Of a DNA stretch of 64,000 nt, positions 14,001-27,048 are shown one piece after another (position 1 is the stretch's first letter; each line of letters begins with the position of its first letter). The notes beneath the pieces were generated by a model. It did not search any database and had not been told where the DNA came from. It saw nothing but the letters and a program-made list of their open reading frames with translations. Location of the stretch: the NCBI RefSeq assembly GCF_009870125.1, contig NC_046679.1:21576001-21640000 (forward strand), read 5' to 3'. The translations under genes were made by a program, and so were the position numbers. Source of the stretch: Drosophila pseudoobscura (taxonomy: Eukaryota > Arthropoda > Insecta > Diptera > Drosophilidae).

Positions 14001-15394
14001 TTAATGAAAGTTTTCCACTTGCCAACAGCTAACTAAGTTATGAAACAGTTTACGAGTTAGCTGGGTGGGTTCAGACATAGAAACCCCCTACTAGCAATTG
14101 ATCCTTAAACATTAAAATCGAACGATGACTGTGGTGGCGCGACAATCCATAGTGGAAAATCTTTTCCCCGCTCTTGGGTCCCATTTTTAATGGTCAGTAG
14201 CCACAGAGGGTCACCAAGATAATTTCGTCTGAAAGTCATTTCGTTTAATGGCGTTCAGGTTTATGCTTCAAACAGAGGCGACGACGGGCCGGACCAAGGG
14301 TTGCCCAATGGCACAGGAAACGGACGCCATTTCGATGATGTCGCGCATTCAAATTGTGGATTGACAAACTTTTACATGTGTGCATGTGGGAAAGTGTGTA
14401 GGGGAAAGTGTCGGACTGAGTCCTTGAGCGGGGAAAGGAAAACTGGCGGTGGCCATTGTGCCACGTCCCTTTCGCATGTGACCACAGTGGACCTCATTTT
14501 CAATCGATCGAAATGGATTGGGGAATGTTTTTTACAGCATATGCACTGTTTTGGGGTCAATATATAATTGAGTGAAGTGCCTGCATCGAAATTTAATCTA
14601 TCTGCATATCAAATTTGGCTTCAATAACTACCTACTCGTACCTGGCGAATAAAAATACTGTGTTCTACTGCCTTGACTTCAATCTGTCTTAATAATAGTT
14701 TTGGAAAATTATTAAATGTAATTGAAACTATTAAAAAATATTTAGTTGGGTAGCGGAAATATCTAAAACCGTTTCTGGGTTGTAAATGGTTTTCAAGTTG
14801 CATATTCTCCTTACAATTTACCTTTTTTTACAGTCACATAACTATTGATTAATTGATCATATTCATTTAGCCCTTTTGCTTGAATTGGTTCGTTTTTTTA
14901 TATCAAAAGAAAAAAGGGGAAAAACTTCATATATATTGTATGGATGTCTATTGAACAAGATTAATTTCATATCGATTATAATAGTTTGCAGTCTACAAAC
15001 TTCTGTCATGTAGCTAAGAGAATGTTTTAAAAATAAATCAATCAAATACTGAAACTTTTCCTGATCATGGATCTGTGTATATTTTCGGAACCCGATTGTT
15101 TAAATTCCAATACAAATCATAAATCTGTAAAATTATTAGTTGTTTTACCTCAGAAACCAAGAATGGGGTAAAAAGGGTATATCATTTGTAGTTTACTCCA
15201 GTTTTCGCTATAGCCAATAACCACTGTAGCGCTGTGTGATGTGAGCAGAAGCAATTAAAATGCGGCAAACGACGCAGTAAATGAAGCAAATGCTCCAAAT
15301 GCGTTGCCCAAAAGCATCCTGTGGCCCCCTTGCACATGTCCATGTATCTGTGTGGCAGTGCGTGTGTGGTAATGTGTGGGTCTGTGTGAATGGC

Positions 15395-15409
15395 TGTGTG
15401 TGTGTGTGT
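15395..15409 (+). repeat. (TG)n microsatellite
   Basis: A pure TG run inside a broader GT-rich region (about 15350-15427). Confidence 0.8.
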
Positions 15410-16272
15410 CTGTGGTGTGGTGTGGTTTTGGGAACTAAATTAACAAAGCCAGGCAGCAGTGGCAGCAGCAGCAGGAACCAGACGACCAATAACCAAAAGC
15501 CCGCAACTTGCGTCATGTTACTTTGGACAATGAATGGCGACGATGATGACAGAAAGAGAGGAACACTCCGAAGCGAATGAGATGGATATAGAGCGAAAGA
15601 GAGGGAGAGAGAGATTCAGTGCATGTTAAGCCAGGCGCTGATAATAATGGGCGGCATGGATAGGGTACATGGACAACGGTACGGACGCGGAATGCCATCT
15701 ACGTCTACTACTTCTCCAGCTCTATATCCCTCCATTGTCTTTGGTTCGCTCTGCGGCTATTGGGAACCGCAGTGTAGCAAAAGGATTCAACTGCAAAATT
15801 ACTCAAATTGAGTTGGGATTTGAAATTGCGTGAAAAGACGGCAAGGCAGCAACTTGCCATTACCATTCCGCAGCAGTCAAGCAGCAATCATAAAAGTCAA
15901 GCGGAATTGTTCTCATCCTCTGCCCTCTGCCCCCGCTTTGGTGTGCGGAAGTCCTTGGAGCAGCACCACCCGAACCTCCAGCGGTACCACCCAGCCATGG
16001 CAATCACTTTCACTTTCTGCCATTCTGCATAGTTGATGGTGCCACCAACTGCTCCACAGCTCTGGACCCTCTACTACCAAGCGCCTTTGTTTTGGCATTT
16101 TAATTAAGTTCTCGCACTTGTAATAAACGACATCGCTTGATTTGCTCTCACTGTCGGAGTCTTGACTACCATCCTGGTCTCCATCTGCCCTTCCCCCCAA
16201 TTCTCCCTATATTATTATGGTAATTGGGAGAGCAAATTTGACAGTCAGAACTGATTGAGCCCACGCCATCGA

Positions 16273-16296
16273 CAGCGCCAGCGCCAGCGACAGCGC
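16273..16296 (+). repeat. CAGCGC hexamer repeat, 4 units
   Basis: Four consecutive 6-bp units read CAGCGC, CAGCGC, CAGCGA, CAGCGC. There is no supported coding frame around them. Confidence 0.8.
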
Positions 16297-17879
16297 CTTC
16301 GGCTGTCTGACAATTTGCGCTGATCAGACTTATTTTTGTTTATCTCCTCTTGGATTGTAGTTATCCTTGGTAGTGCCCTCAAATTGGCTGGCAGCTGAGT
16401 GGAGAATACAGGCTTGAGCAAGTGGAAGGGTATTTGTGAAAGTGTGAAAGGTATTAAGGGAGTTTAAGTGCTCTTAACGAATAGAACGAACAGTTTCTGG
16501 AGTTTAAGCAAATCGTTTTCAGAAATATATGGTCTATGGAATATTGAATCAGAATCATCAACACACACACCAAAGGAATTTATCTGGAAATTTATTTCGA
16601 GCGTGCGCTGAATTTCTGGTTGATTTTCTTACATATTCTCCAAGCGGTCGAGTTCGAGTTCGCTTCAAATGAATATTTGATGGCCAAAAAAGAGTCTCAA
16701 AACACTAAATGCATATCCGTAAAGAAACAATCAAAGTTTCAGCCCATTTGTAGGTCACTTATCATACTTTACAAGGGACCAAAGGTCCGACCGGGCCAAG
16801 CTAATGCTTTCTTATCGAGCGGCAGGCACAGGGCCGGACCCCGACCCAAGCAACCCCGTGATTTGTGGCCATTAAAAAGCAGACCTCCCTAACATACAAA
16901 AAAAATAAAGAGTAAACTGCCTTTGATTTATTTTCCAGCTTGAAGGAGGTTCTTCGGTGCTCAAACGGAGGCAACAGAAAATTGCCAAAGGCAAGCCCAC
17001 CTAGACATGCAATATTAAAATTAAAGTAAACTTTTTCGCGTGATGACATATTTATTTTGTTCCAAGTCGACATGGAACTTTTAACTAGCTAGAAAACTTG
17101 CAAAAAGATAATTGATAGACAGAACAGACTAAATGAATGCAAAATTTATATAACCTTTGCAATCCCGCAAATGAAGACTCATCATGTCTGACTGGGTTTT
17201 GGATAAATTAAATTTTAATAACGTAACAGCCTTGTAGACTTTTTGCGGCTCTTGAACTTAGCATATATTAATATTAATGAACTAAGTTTACCAGCTCGAA
17301 GCTCATGAGATATTTTAATTGAAAGATTGAGATAATTATTTTTAGCGTTCCAATAATTGAATATCAGTCTATCAAGATTTAAACTCACTGAGATTTTATT
17401 CCAGTGTCCCTTTATAACACTGCAAGACTGCAATGAACGGCATTCCATTCTATTTACAGCAACGGCACACCTATCCAGCCTGTAATTAACGCCCTTTAAC
17501 TGAAACCCAACTTCATTATGGACACATTAGTGTCATTCGACTAGTCGGAAATCCTTTTATGCGACTGCAATATGCCCGTGAATGGCAAATCCTTTTAATT
17601 TGGAGACCCTCACGAATTAAATTGCATTTCAATGCGTCAATTTTCTTTATTTTCACTCGGTCCCGGCTGCCATTGTTTTTACTGTTAAGTTTTATGGAAA
17701 TTGTAATTTATTCATCTGCTGCGAAATTTATATGTGACTCGAGGGGGATCCACACAGAATGAAATTTAATCCACGTAGAACAAATAATACAACGGAAAAA
17801 AAATTGTTAAGCAAACATAAAGTAGAAATTAAAATATTATAGCGATATTTGCCATGAGTGCGCGGAATACAATTTCCTG

Positions 17880-17954
17880 ATGGAAAGTTGGTTATCAATG
17901 AGCGGAAAATTCGAGTCAGAACAGCGCACTGTGAAGCGATTGATCTATAATGCT
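17880..17954 (+). CDS. Candidate short first coding exon with strong donor
   Basis: An ATG at 17880 opens 25 codons (beginning MESWLSMSGKFESEQ) that run directly into GTAAGT at 17955. This is a near-perfect Drosophila 5' splice site in phase 0. The residues are mixed and charged rather than low complexity. No partner exon is visible, no promoter was identified, and the DINE-like relic starts only about 30 bp downstream. This may be coincidence, so treat it as a candidate alternative 5' exon only. Confidence 0.2.
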
Positions 17955-17985
17955 GTAAGTTATGTAAACTTCGAACTTTATACCT

Positions 17986-18119
17986 TTTTATACCCGATAT
18001 TCAGTACTATGAGTATTGGGATATATTAGTTTTGTAGTAAAGTAAGTAAGTATCGGGTATAAATGTAGAGTTGCGGTGTCCGCAGCAACTCACAACGTTC
18101 CCCCTGGTTTTTTTTTTTA
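17986..18119 (+). mobile_element. DINE-1/Helitron-like short relic
   Basis: A perfect 10-bp inverted repeat, ATACCCGATA (17990-17999) and TATCGGGTAT (18051-18060), is followed by a hairpin with 7-bp arms GAGTTGC (18068-18074) and GCAACTC (18085-18091). After that come CACAACGTTCCCCCTGG and a T run. I recall this arrangement from the small non-autonomous Helitron-like DINE-1/INE-1 repeats of Drosophila, where a subterminal hairpin marks the 3' end. It is a short terminal fragment with no coding capacity. The style resembles obscura-group copies; that assignment is from memory. Confidence 0.55.
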
Positions 18120-18976
18120 TAAATTTGGTTAAATTGAAGTTTCTACAGTCAATAATTTTCAAGGCAACAGGCAAGACTAATTCGATGAATTGCGAATTGT
18201 CTAGAATTTACGTGCAGAAAACATTGCCTCAAATATTATTGCTGTAGTACTAACTAAATTTAAAAACACGACACGGATGACAGTTTAAAAAGCACCAAAA
18301 AGAAAAATTAAATTCCGGCCGACTAAGACGACCCAATCAGAAAATTGATTAGAATTTTGGAATGTAAAGGATAGAACTAAATAAAGTAATAAATACATAC
18401 ATAACAGAAATTATGGCAGACAAAATAAACCAAATGGTTTTTTTAAAAGGCAAGCCACACACAAATTTCCCCCAAAATGTATGGCAACCCATTGCTCCAA
18501 TTTCCGGAGATAATTGGCCACTCGATCTACCTCAACTCAGTTGTCCCTGCGACAACATAATTGCCATGTTAAACAGAATGAAATTAAAATTTACCCGTAC
18601 TCGTACAAGGGAATGTACAGAATGCACAGACCCATGGACACTTGTCGAAGGTTGGCAGTGTGAAAAAATTGATCAAATGATAATTAAAAATGAGCGCGCA
18701 GTGCAATAAAAAAGGGCCCTTAATGACATAATAACAGATGACAAATAATAAATTGTCGGTCGAACGAGGCGAACGAACTGCGCAAATTACAAGTATTGTT
18801 GCCAAACAGACACCACACACGCTATAAGAAAGGACCTGGACCTGGGCCTGTCCCATAACCAAGTGCCAGTTGTTGGGGGCATGTGAATTATGGCAGTAAT
18901 TAATACACAGAGGCAATGTTCATTATTTTCCAAATGCCGAAGCACAGAAACAGAACAAGATGGAGCCACAGGACAT

Positions 18977-19008
18977 GGGCAGGAGGGCAGGAGGGCAGGA
19001 GGGCAGGA
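18977..19008 (+). repeat. GGGCAGGA x4 tandem repeat, predicted G-quadruplex
   Basis: Four perfect 8-bp units place GGG runs at 18977, 18985, 18993 and 19001 with 5-nt loops. This fits a G-quadruplex consensus on the plus strand. Confidence 0.8.
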
Positions 19009-20163
19009 CAAGGTATTATGATTGTCATTAACCATTAAGAAGGCTGAGGGCAGCTCGATTCCTAGATACACAAGCCAGATATATGGTGGAGAGCATCATT
19101 ATCATAAGTATCAACATAATCTTCGTGTAGTACACAACACAGCCACGAGCCCCAAAAACTATGTAGTATGAAATGAACTATGGCTACTCTGCCGCCCGGC
19201 ACATCGGCCTTCTCACCTCGTCCCGGGTTTCACGAGGCACGGGGCATAACTTAATTATGACGAACGCAGCGAAACGAGGCGAATCTCAAGGCAGCCCCGG
19301 ATGGGGTGGAGGTGAGAAGGAGGGCTCTGTGAGAAACTGTAACCCGGCCGAGCAGGAAAAATTGTAATAATAACTATTTGCATTTTATGTGGCGCTTATT
19401 TTAGCATAAATTTTGTAGCTTATGGAAATTATTCGTGTATTCACCAGCTCCCACTCCTCCCGCAAACGTTCCACCCAATTCCCGGTTGACTGCGCCACCG
19501 AAAGTCACAAGGTGAAGTAATGACCCGACCCCGAGCCGGTCGGTCACACGAGGCGTATGGGTAATTGTGAAAAATGCATAAAAATAGTCGTAGTCCTTGT
19601 CGTTTGGCTCAGTCGACGCCTTTCAGCTTCAGGTTATCCGAGCTAAAAGCCACTACCATGGGGCTGTGTTTTAATTTAAATGTATGCCTAGGAATTGGTG
19701 TTTTAAAAATAGTTGTAGAAACTTGCCATTCAAATATATAGCAATTATGCAAAAAACCTCCCCAAAACGCACTTAATTACATTAACAGTAGCTGTAAACT
19801 CCTTTTAATTGCGATAATTTACCTTTTCCTGGGCTCTGAATCTCATTCGCTGGTTAGTCGGGCCTTACTATATTTTTATTAGGGGTTTTTAGTGGCATCT
19901 TTAAGCAAAAAAGCTCTAACATATTTTTGTTGAATAATAATTCAGTTTTGTAGCATAGTTTTATTTCCGTACGTTTTAAGACCTTATATATTTTTCTTAT
20001 TAAAACTCAACCACCTTCAAGGAAAAACAAAAACTAAATCAACAGTATTAGAACTTCTGTGTCTACCAACTTTCAAAACTTATTCAGACTTTCTATGGTG
20101 ACAATTTGAATTTAATTTTCCCCATTTCTCACTCAATTTCAATCGCTTTCAATCACCACATTC

Positions 20164-20185
20164 CCAAGACCAAGACCAAGACCAA
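20164..20185 (+). repeat. CCAAGA hexamer repeat
   Basis: About 3.5 units of CCAAGA/AAGACC occur in a row, followed by the related CCCAGT pairs. Confidence 0.7.
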
Positions 20186-22282
20186 TCCCAGTCCCAGTTT
20201 TGTTCTTCCAAGGTCAATTACAGTCATTAGGTCTAAGTGACGGCATTCATTCGTCGTCGAGCTAAAAGCCTGCCCCACAGAACAATCATTAGCCACTCTG
20301 GCCATATTCAAAACGCATTTTATAATGTCGCAGAGGCTTAGGGGCTAAGCCCACTTTGGTGATGGGAAGGCGACAAATGCAGACAATTTCTCTCTTGGGA
20401 TAGGTTCCACGACCATCGATTACGCTTTTGGTTTGCGCAATCTCCTCGATGCCCTTAAGACTGTTTATCATGGCCATTGCCGTGGCTAAGAGGACACAAG
20501 TACAATCAAGATAAATCGACGACAATTGCGGCTGTTTGGAAGGAAATTCAGTTTATTGACGGGAGACGCCGCTGCGGAGCATTTATTGATTTTGTTATTA
20601 TTTCCAAAAATGTTCGAGTGCGGAGAATGCAAAATAAATAAATTTAAATAAAGTATAAGTATAATAAGTAAAGTATTTTTCTATCATTCCGCTGGGTATT
20701 CTGATTTCAAGCAGATGTTTGTAACGAAGATAAGAATATTTCTAAACTTGTATGCAGCTTTTTTTTTTTATTGATCAGCTGCTTTTGCTGCACTCTATAT
20801 ATATGTAAGTTAGATGGATCTGCCCTCGGAATGATCAATCAATCAGTGTTATTGTGGCAATAAAGTTTTTGTTTCTAAAGATTTTTTAGAGAAATCTTTC
20901 AGGGTATATAAAGCTGCGGCTGCCAAAAGTTCTTGCGGCTTGTTTTCTTCATTGTCGTTGCCCATTTTTTAAATGATTTCATTTGCCCGGTATCTCCCTG
21001 TTTGTGGGTCTGTGTGGGAGGTTCCTTACCAATATTTACCGAAAATGTATAGCCCGGCTCTTGGAGACGAATAAAAACTGCAAAAATATTTTGTTTCCGT
21101 TTGTTGTTCCTTTTTTGCCGTTTCGGCAGGCGCGTGTGTTTCACATATTTAAATATTTAATTTGGCCAAAGGCCACCGACAGCCGACAGCCGACAGCAGC
21201 CTCCTGCTCCTGAAAAAGGTCATCTGAAAAGTGGCATCGTGTCCGCTCTGCATGGGCCTGATTATTTAAGCAAAAGCCAATTAATTAAGAAGGTCAATAT
21301 TTGTTAGGCGGCCCGGAGAAATATTCTCTGGAAGAAACCATTAAATATTTAAAAAAAAGTTGAAACATTTTCATACGAAATTTGAGGAATCGATGAGGAA
21401 TCCAGAAAAGGCAAACAGAAATTAATGAATAAAACAATTTGGAAAGTGGCGTGAAGTAAACACTAATTGACTTGGGATTGCGTTCCAAGGAAGTAGGAAT
21501 GTAGGAAATACTCAATGAAACTAAAAGATATATTTTGAAGGAGATGCCAATTTTTTTTCATTAATTTACAGCAAAAACTCTTTAGAAATTCAATGAAAAT
21601 ATTGGCTATATATCAAGTGGAATATAGAACAGTTTCTGATTTTTGAATATCTACGATCCTTGCCATAATACTCATGAAGTCCAATGAAAATATGAATTTG
21701 TCAGCGCTCAACGGGCAGCTAAACGAAATGTCCAGAAATTTAAAAAACAATTTAAACTTGTTACTCGCCACGCCACCCAATTTTATCTTCATTCTCTTGT
21801 AATTTATGTTTATATAATTGCCAGAATGAAATGTAATTTCTAAAATATATGATGATATAATAACATCGAAAAAATGTTCCGTAAAATGAAAGCAAAGCAA
21901 AAGCGAAAACCAAATGCCCCAAGGCGATTCATAGTCCCTGAGTTGGGGAAAAATCCGGCTACACGAAAGAGAATCATCTGAAAAATGAGCAGTTTCCCAA
22001 TTACACACCCACACACACACAGACACAGAGACAGAGAGACAGAGTGAAATTTTTCGCTTTTGGCACATCAGAAAATGTTAATTAAACACAATTGTAGTGG
22101 GGAAGAAGTACGAGTACAAGTCGGTCATCCACATCCGCTTCCACATTGTTGCCACAGTGCGGCATTGGCCCGTGTTGTTGTATTCTCTTGTTGCTTCTGT
22201 CCAACGCACAATGTCAGGAAAATGTTGCCATTTGTCATTAACAAAACGGCCTAACAGACCGTTAAGGAGAGACTGAAACCCC

Positions 22283-22302
22283 AAACGAAACGAAACGAAA
22301 CG
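22283..22302 (+). repeat. (AAACG)4 pentamer repeat
   Basis: Four consecutive AAACG units in non-coding sequence. Confidence 0.75.
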
Positions 22303-25184
22303 GAAGCAACGAAAAGTCGTGCCATTGGCCATAAAAGCAATTCAAAATGTAATTATGCCATGAAGGCATGAATAATGTTGTCTGGCTGGGATGTGCACCG
22401 AGTACGAGTAAGAGAACTTATTATAATGTGCCGTGTCGTGGCGTGCGGCCGTCTGGCACGCGATTCCGACAGGCGACAATTGATACTGTCAGCGGAGAGA
22501 GTAGTCGAGTGCCCCGACAGTTGAAGAGTTACTCCGTGTCATATGCAGATACTGGACACGGGCCAACTGAAGTTACGGGTATCTCTGAGAGCTGGTAAAA
22601 TCAGATGAGCAGCCGGTCGGTCACCACTGCGAATGGAGTTAATGGCGACCATAACGTTGGGGAATGTCATGCGGGATTTAATTGCACTCCATATGCATGC
22701 CTTGTTGCGGATTTAGCCACAAAATGAAGCAATTAAAGTGCTCGGAGGCCGCAAAACTTCTCACCAGCTGTCCCCCAGCGAGGATAAGCCAGAAAGTTTT
22801 TGAGTGAGAGTCCGACTATAGGATACCCGGTAATAGGATTGGGAAAATTATAATATAAAGTCTGCAAAATCTGCCATTCTTTTCCATTTATGAAACACGA
22901 CAGCTACATTCATTTACACAAATAAAATATTCCCCTTGGCGCTATGACTTCCAGGTACACCAATTTGAATAACTTAATTAATGATAAGGTCAAACAAAGA
23001 CCAAAGCAACAAAAGGACAAGTGGAATACCATTTTTTGAGGGAGAGCATTGGGGTGCAAAACAAAGTGAGAGAAAAACAATTTTGATTTCAATTATTAAA
23101 TTTGCTGGGGAAAGGAAATAAAAGATTCACAGACAGACACTCCAGCCCGAGAAAGTTATATTAAATATTCATTATAATAATCCACCAGGCTGAAATAAGT
23201 CAGCAGAAAAGTTGGAATTTGGTTTTTCTCTCACACAGGCCGACCCCCGACCCAAAGACCTAACCAAAAGGACTTTCACTGCGCCTAGAGATGGTGGCAA
23301 AAGTTTGCCCAAGAGGGAGTTACACACAGAGGATGGTGGTACACCCAATTTATATGCCAGCAAACATATTGAATTCCAATTCTGCGCTTCAAAGTTAACA
23401 TGCCGTCATTACATTAAACGTGATGAGAATTAACAGCCTCTGCTCCGAATCGAGATGGGATCGGTTTCTGTCTCGATTTCTGTCCTCCTCATTCATGTGT
23501 GGATTTCCGTGCTCATGGAGGGGGCGTGGTCATGGGCAACGCCTGACCTTTTGCCAGCACTAAATTAAATTTGATGGCCCACAAATAATGCCGAGTGTCT
23601 AATTATTTTCCTGCCCCAAGCCACAAAATGGATCGTCTCCTCAAGTATCCCAGACACACACGCCGCTTATACACAATTAGGCAATGAACAGAGCAGAACG
23701 GAGGAAATCTATGGATGGTCATATGCAAAGTATTTGCTCAGCATGTTAGCTGCAGACATTTGCACTTGAAAGCAGTTAAGTGAATGGAAATACACAGAAA
23801 CTGACACACTTGGGGATATCATACAGCAGTGCACATCCAAATCCAATGACTGCAACTATTTGGAATTTATTTAATCTATGACGGAAGGAGAGAGGCAGGG
23901 ATGTTCTCGGCATGTCATTTGAGAAGTTGTGTGTGTCAGAATACTAAGTGGAGAAGGCTCTGTTATGTGTTCGTAAAGTGGTCATGTGTCCTAAGAATAA
24001 AGAGGCAGGGTGAGAAGTTTTCCTTAGAGATTATGAAGTAGAATGGAGACATGTCTTGTTATATTCAGTTTTAAGACTTCAAAAAAATGTAGTTTATCCA
24101 GTTAAGGTAATTGTTGAGTGGAGCTTATATATCTTATAATAGTTTTGTATAATTTTTAAGCCACTGCCGAAGTCAAAAGTACCTGGATTAGTACCACAAT
24201 TGAATTGTAGTTTCGTAACATAATACTGGGCATACTGTATTAGATAATTGAAGCTCTTCAATGATTCAGGGCCAATTTAATGTTTCCATTCAAGTCTCCT
24301 GCTGATGAACGTATGTGCTAGATCTCACAGAAGGGCATTGCTTCAATGAAAGTCAAAGCCAGAACTGACTGATTGGACAATTTAGAGAGCGTGCAGGAGG
24401 CCACTACTAATACGCTTTTAATTACAATTTGCGGTTAAATGGCATAAAATACTGCACAAATACTGGCGAGTACTCAACGGGGGGCAGAAAGTAAACAAAA
24501 ACTGTGTAACTAATTTGAATATTTGATCAAATTGCCAGTCACAGGCACGGACGGGCAGAGCAATCAAACTAAACTAATTTAAATCAAATTTTGCCAATTC
24601 TCCAAACGTGGCCACAAAAGGACGATGAACGATGGCAAAAAGTGCAACATAATGAGTGCCATTAAAAGCACAAAAGGGGAATCCCCAAAAACACAGACAC
24701 AATCACACACACACATGGACATATGGACACATGGAAAAGTTGACCAAAACTTTGATTTCTCTTTTTTTTGTATGACTTATTTAGCAATTTGTCATTCCAA
24801 TTTGCGTATGCATTTTTTCGACCGCAAAGTCAATAAAACAAAGTTCAACGAGCGACAACAGCAGCAAAAAGGGAAAACTGAGAAATCAAAAGCCAAATCA
24901 GTTTATGCCAAAAACCCTCTCAATGGGGCAACGGAAACTGGGGCACACTTACACACAGGAAAGAAAGGAAAGAAGGAGAGAGAGAAATAAAAGAAGCGGA
25001 AAAATGTCCTGCGAAAGCAAAAGAAAATCAGATATCAAGTGAACAAGTAGCCAATGAAGGATAGTGCAATCAAATGCATTGGCACTGGCAACCTAACGAG
25101 GGACAAACTTCGATTCATTGTCTTGCAAATTGATATTGTCCCATGCCAAAGAGAGAGCCCCGGACAGAGACAGGGACAGGGAAG

Positions 25185-25201
25185 GAGAGAGAGAGAGAGA
25201 G
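25185..25201 (+). repeat. (GA)n microsatellite
   Basis: A GA run that could bind GAGA factor, but it has no promoter context. Confidence 0.75.
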
Positions 25202-25743
25202 CTGTCAAAGATTTGGAAAGGAGGTGGGCCATTGGGTCGCCAGTTTGTTGGGCAACAATTCGTTTACATGATAACAATAAAACTATCTCCCTTCTCTTCT
25301 GCATTTCTTTAAATATTTGCCAGATTTATTAGCCTGCCAGATGCACACAAAACTTTTGCGGCCATCCAGCATTTTCGGTATACATATACATATATTTTTT
25401 TCCATTTTAAGTTTCCATATTTTTGGTTCCCCCATTCATTTTTTTTTTGGCATTTATTTTTTTTCATTTTGTACACATTTTGTTGTACTATTTGCTGGAC
25501 GAGTAGTAGGAGTAGGAGGTATGTGTGTGTGCGGTAGTGGAATATAAATTGCAAGCCGCACAGCGGAATGCGCAATTACAGTGGCGAGAAGGATGCTAAA
25601 AAAACGAGGAGAGCATATGAGTCTGTGCAGGCGACAAAATGTGTCAGCGGTAGGATTAAATGCGTTCAGCAGGGGTAGATCTTGAGTTGGTGAAGCTTTA
25701 TATATTCGAAACTTGTTCTTGTTTATCAAACTGGAATTTAACT

Positions 25744-25763
25744 ATAGGTGATAGGTGATAGGT
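25744..25763 (+). repeat. ATAGGTG heptamer repeat
   Basis: Two complete ATAGGTG units and a partial third (ATAGGT). Confidence 0.75.
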
Positions 25764-26606
25764 TTGCATACCGATTGTCATCAGTAAGAACCGCAATTTG
25801 GTCAATTTGTGTATGTTTTACAATGAAGAATGCCAGAAACAAGTGAAATTGTGGAGCAGAGAGAACAGACGAACGACTCCAGCAAGTTAATCAAATGTGC
25901 GTGTCGATATAAAAGACAAACGCGATTGGACACTTTTGTCGGCTGGCTTCTAAAACTTGCCACACAACAACCGGCACACAAATGCTTTGTGTGTGCATAG
26001 GTGTATCTGTGTGCGTGGTTGGGTGCTTCTGGGTGATGGTAGAAACTGTTATTACAAAGTAAAATTTCCAGTTGGTGTTTTCTTTAGCGTTTTTTTTTCC
26101 CCCCAGATCCCAGCTAGTGCTTCAGATCCAGATCCAGGTTCTAGCTGTGGACCGTTTTTGTGTCTGGGTCTGACTTGGGTGCTGGCTCCCACTTTCCGTG
26201 GGGCTCTCCGGTGCGGAGAGGTTAACTGCTTGATGGAAGCAACATTTTGCAAAGCAGAGCTTTAAGTTGTATTTGTGTTGTCGAGTCTGCACGTGTGTGT
26301 GTGCTAACGAGTTTATAACAATTGTGGCCTGGCCGTGGCAATCTGGCACTGTACTCGTAATTACACCCATCCAAAAGCTGGGGGTAGTCGCATTACCAGC
26401 TATCAATGTGTGTATAACACCTTTGCGTATGGAATCCACGTAACCCGATGAACATTTTGGACACGCGCGTGATTTTTATGCTTATCAATAATACTTTTCC
26501 AAACAGGTGGGCTGCAGGGCAGGTGTACAAATTTCACTGGATTTGGCCCAACGAATTTATGACCTTCAGGAAGAAGGCCTATAAAAATGCATGAGGCGTA
26601 CGTGTT

Positions 26607-26621
26607 GAGAGAGAGAGAGAG
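26607..26621 (+). repeat. (GA)n microsatellite
   Basis: A pure GA run in non-coding sequence. Confidence 0.75.
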
Positions 26622-27015
26622 CTTTAAGCCAAAGTCAACGCTAATGTGTGCGTCAATTGGGGGCAGAGTTTCGGAGTCGAGTTCATCGGCAGTCCAGCGA
26701 GTACTCATATAATGGATATTTGCTGCCGTGTCGTTATCCCATTGTGATTGACATTTTTATTTGTGTGACATATTTTTCAATTACTTTCATCTCTGTCTCT
26801 GGTCGTCTTAATTGCATGTCTGTCACTTACCACATAAATATGAAATATCTTTCATATCCTGCCCTCATTTTTATATTTCCATTACACTCTCTGCGGTTTT
26901 ATCTGCCACTAGTCAAGTAAGATTTTCCAATCATTAACATGCCCGTCAGCATAAAAGTCTGTTATGGCCATCACTCTGGACTTGGATCTGGGCCCTGCTT
27001 CTGACTTTGATTAGT

Positions 27016-27048
27016 CAGGATCCAGGATCCAGGACCCAGGACCAGGAC
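27016..27048 (+). repeat. CAGGATC/CAGGACC degenerate repeat
   Basis: Repeated CAGGATC-type heptamers grade into CAGGACC and CAGGAC units. Confidence 0.7.

Larger units (their letters stand above)
8846..17879. other. Non-coding DNA with simple repeats
   Basis: No exon is supported. The stretch contains a CA tract (9132-9146), a long imperfect GT-rich region (about 10937-11056), a TG tract (15395-15409) and a CAGCGC/CAGCGA hexamer array (16273-16296). ORFs in these places are translations of the repeats. AT-rich blocks lie at about 10190-10500 and 11640-11760. Confidence 0.6.

Noticed and set aside
20885..20894. TATA-box-like GTATATAAAG
   Set aside because: There is no initiator or coding sequence downstream, and such strings are common in AT-rich DNA.
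19534..22624. 14-mer AGCCGGTCGGTCAC occurring at 19534 and 22611
   Set aside because: A repeated 14-mer is expected by chance in 64 kb; no wider similarity surrounds it.
24625..24990. 121-aa ATG frame rich in Lys, Thr and Gln
   Set aside because: It lies in A-rich sequence with CACA and GA repeats; the composition is what such DNA gives by chance.
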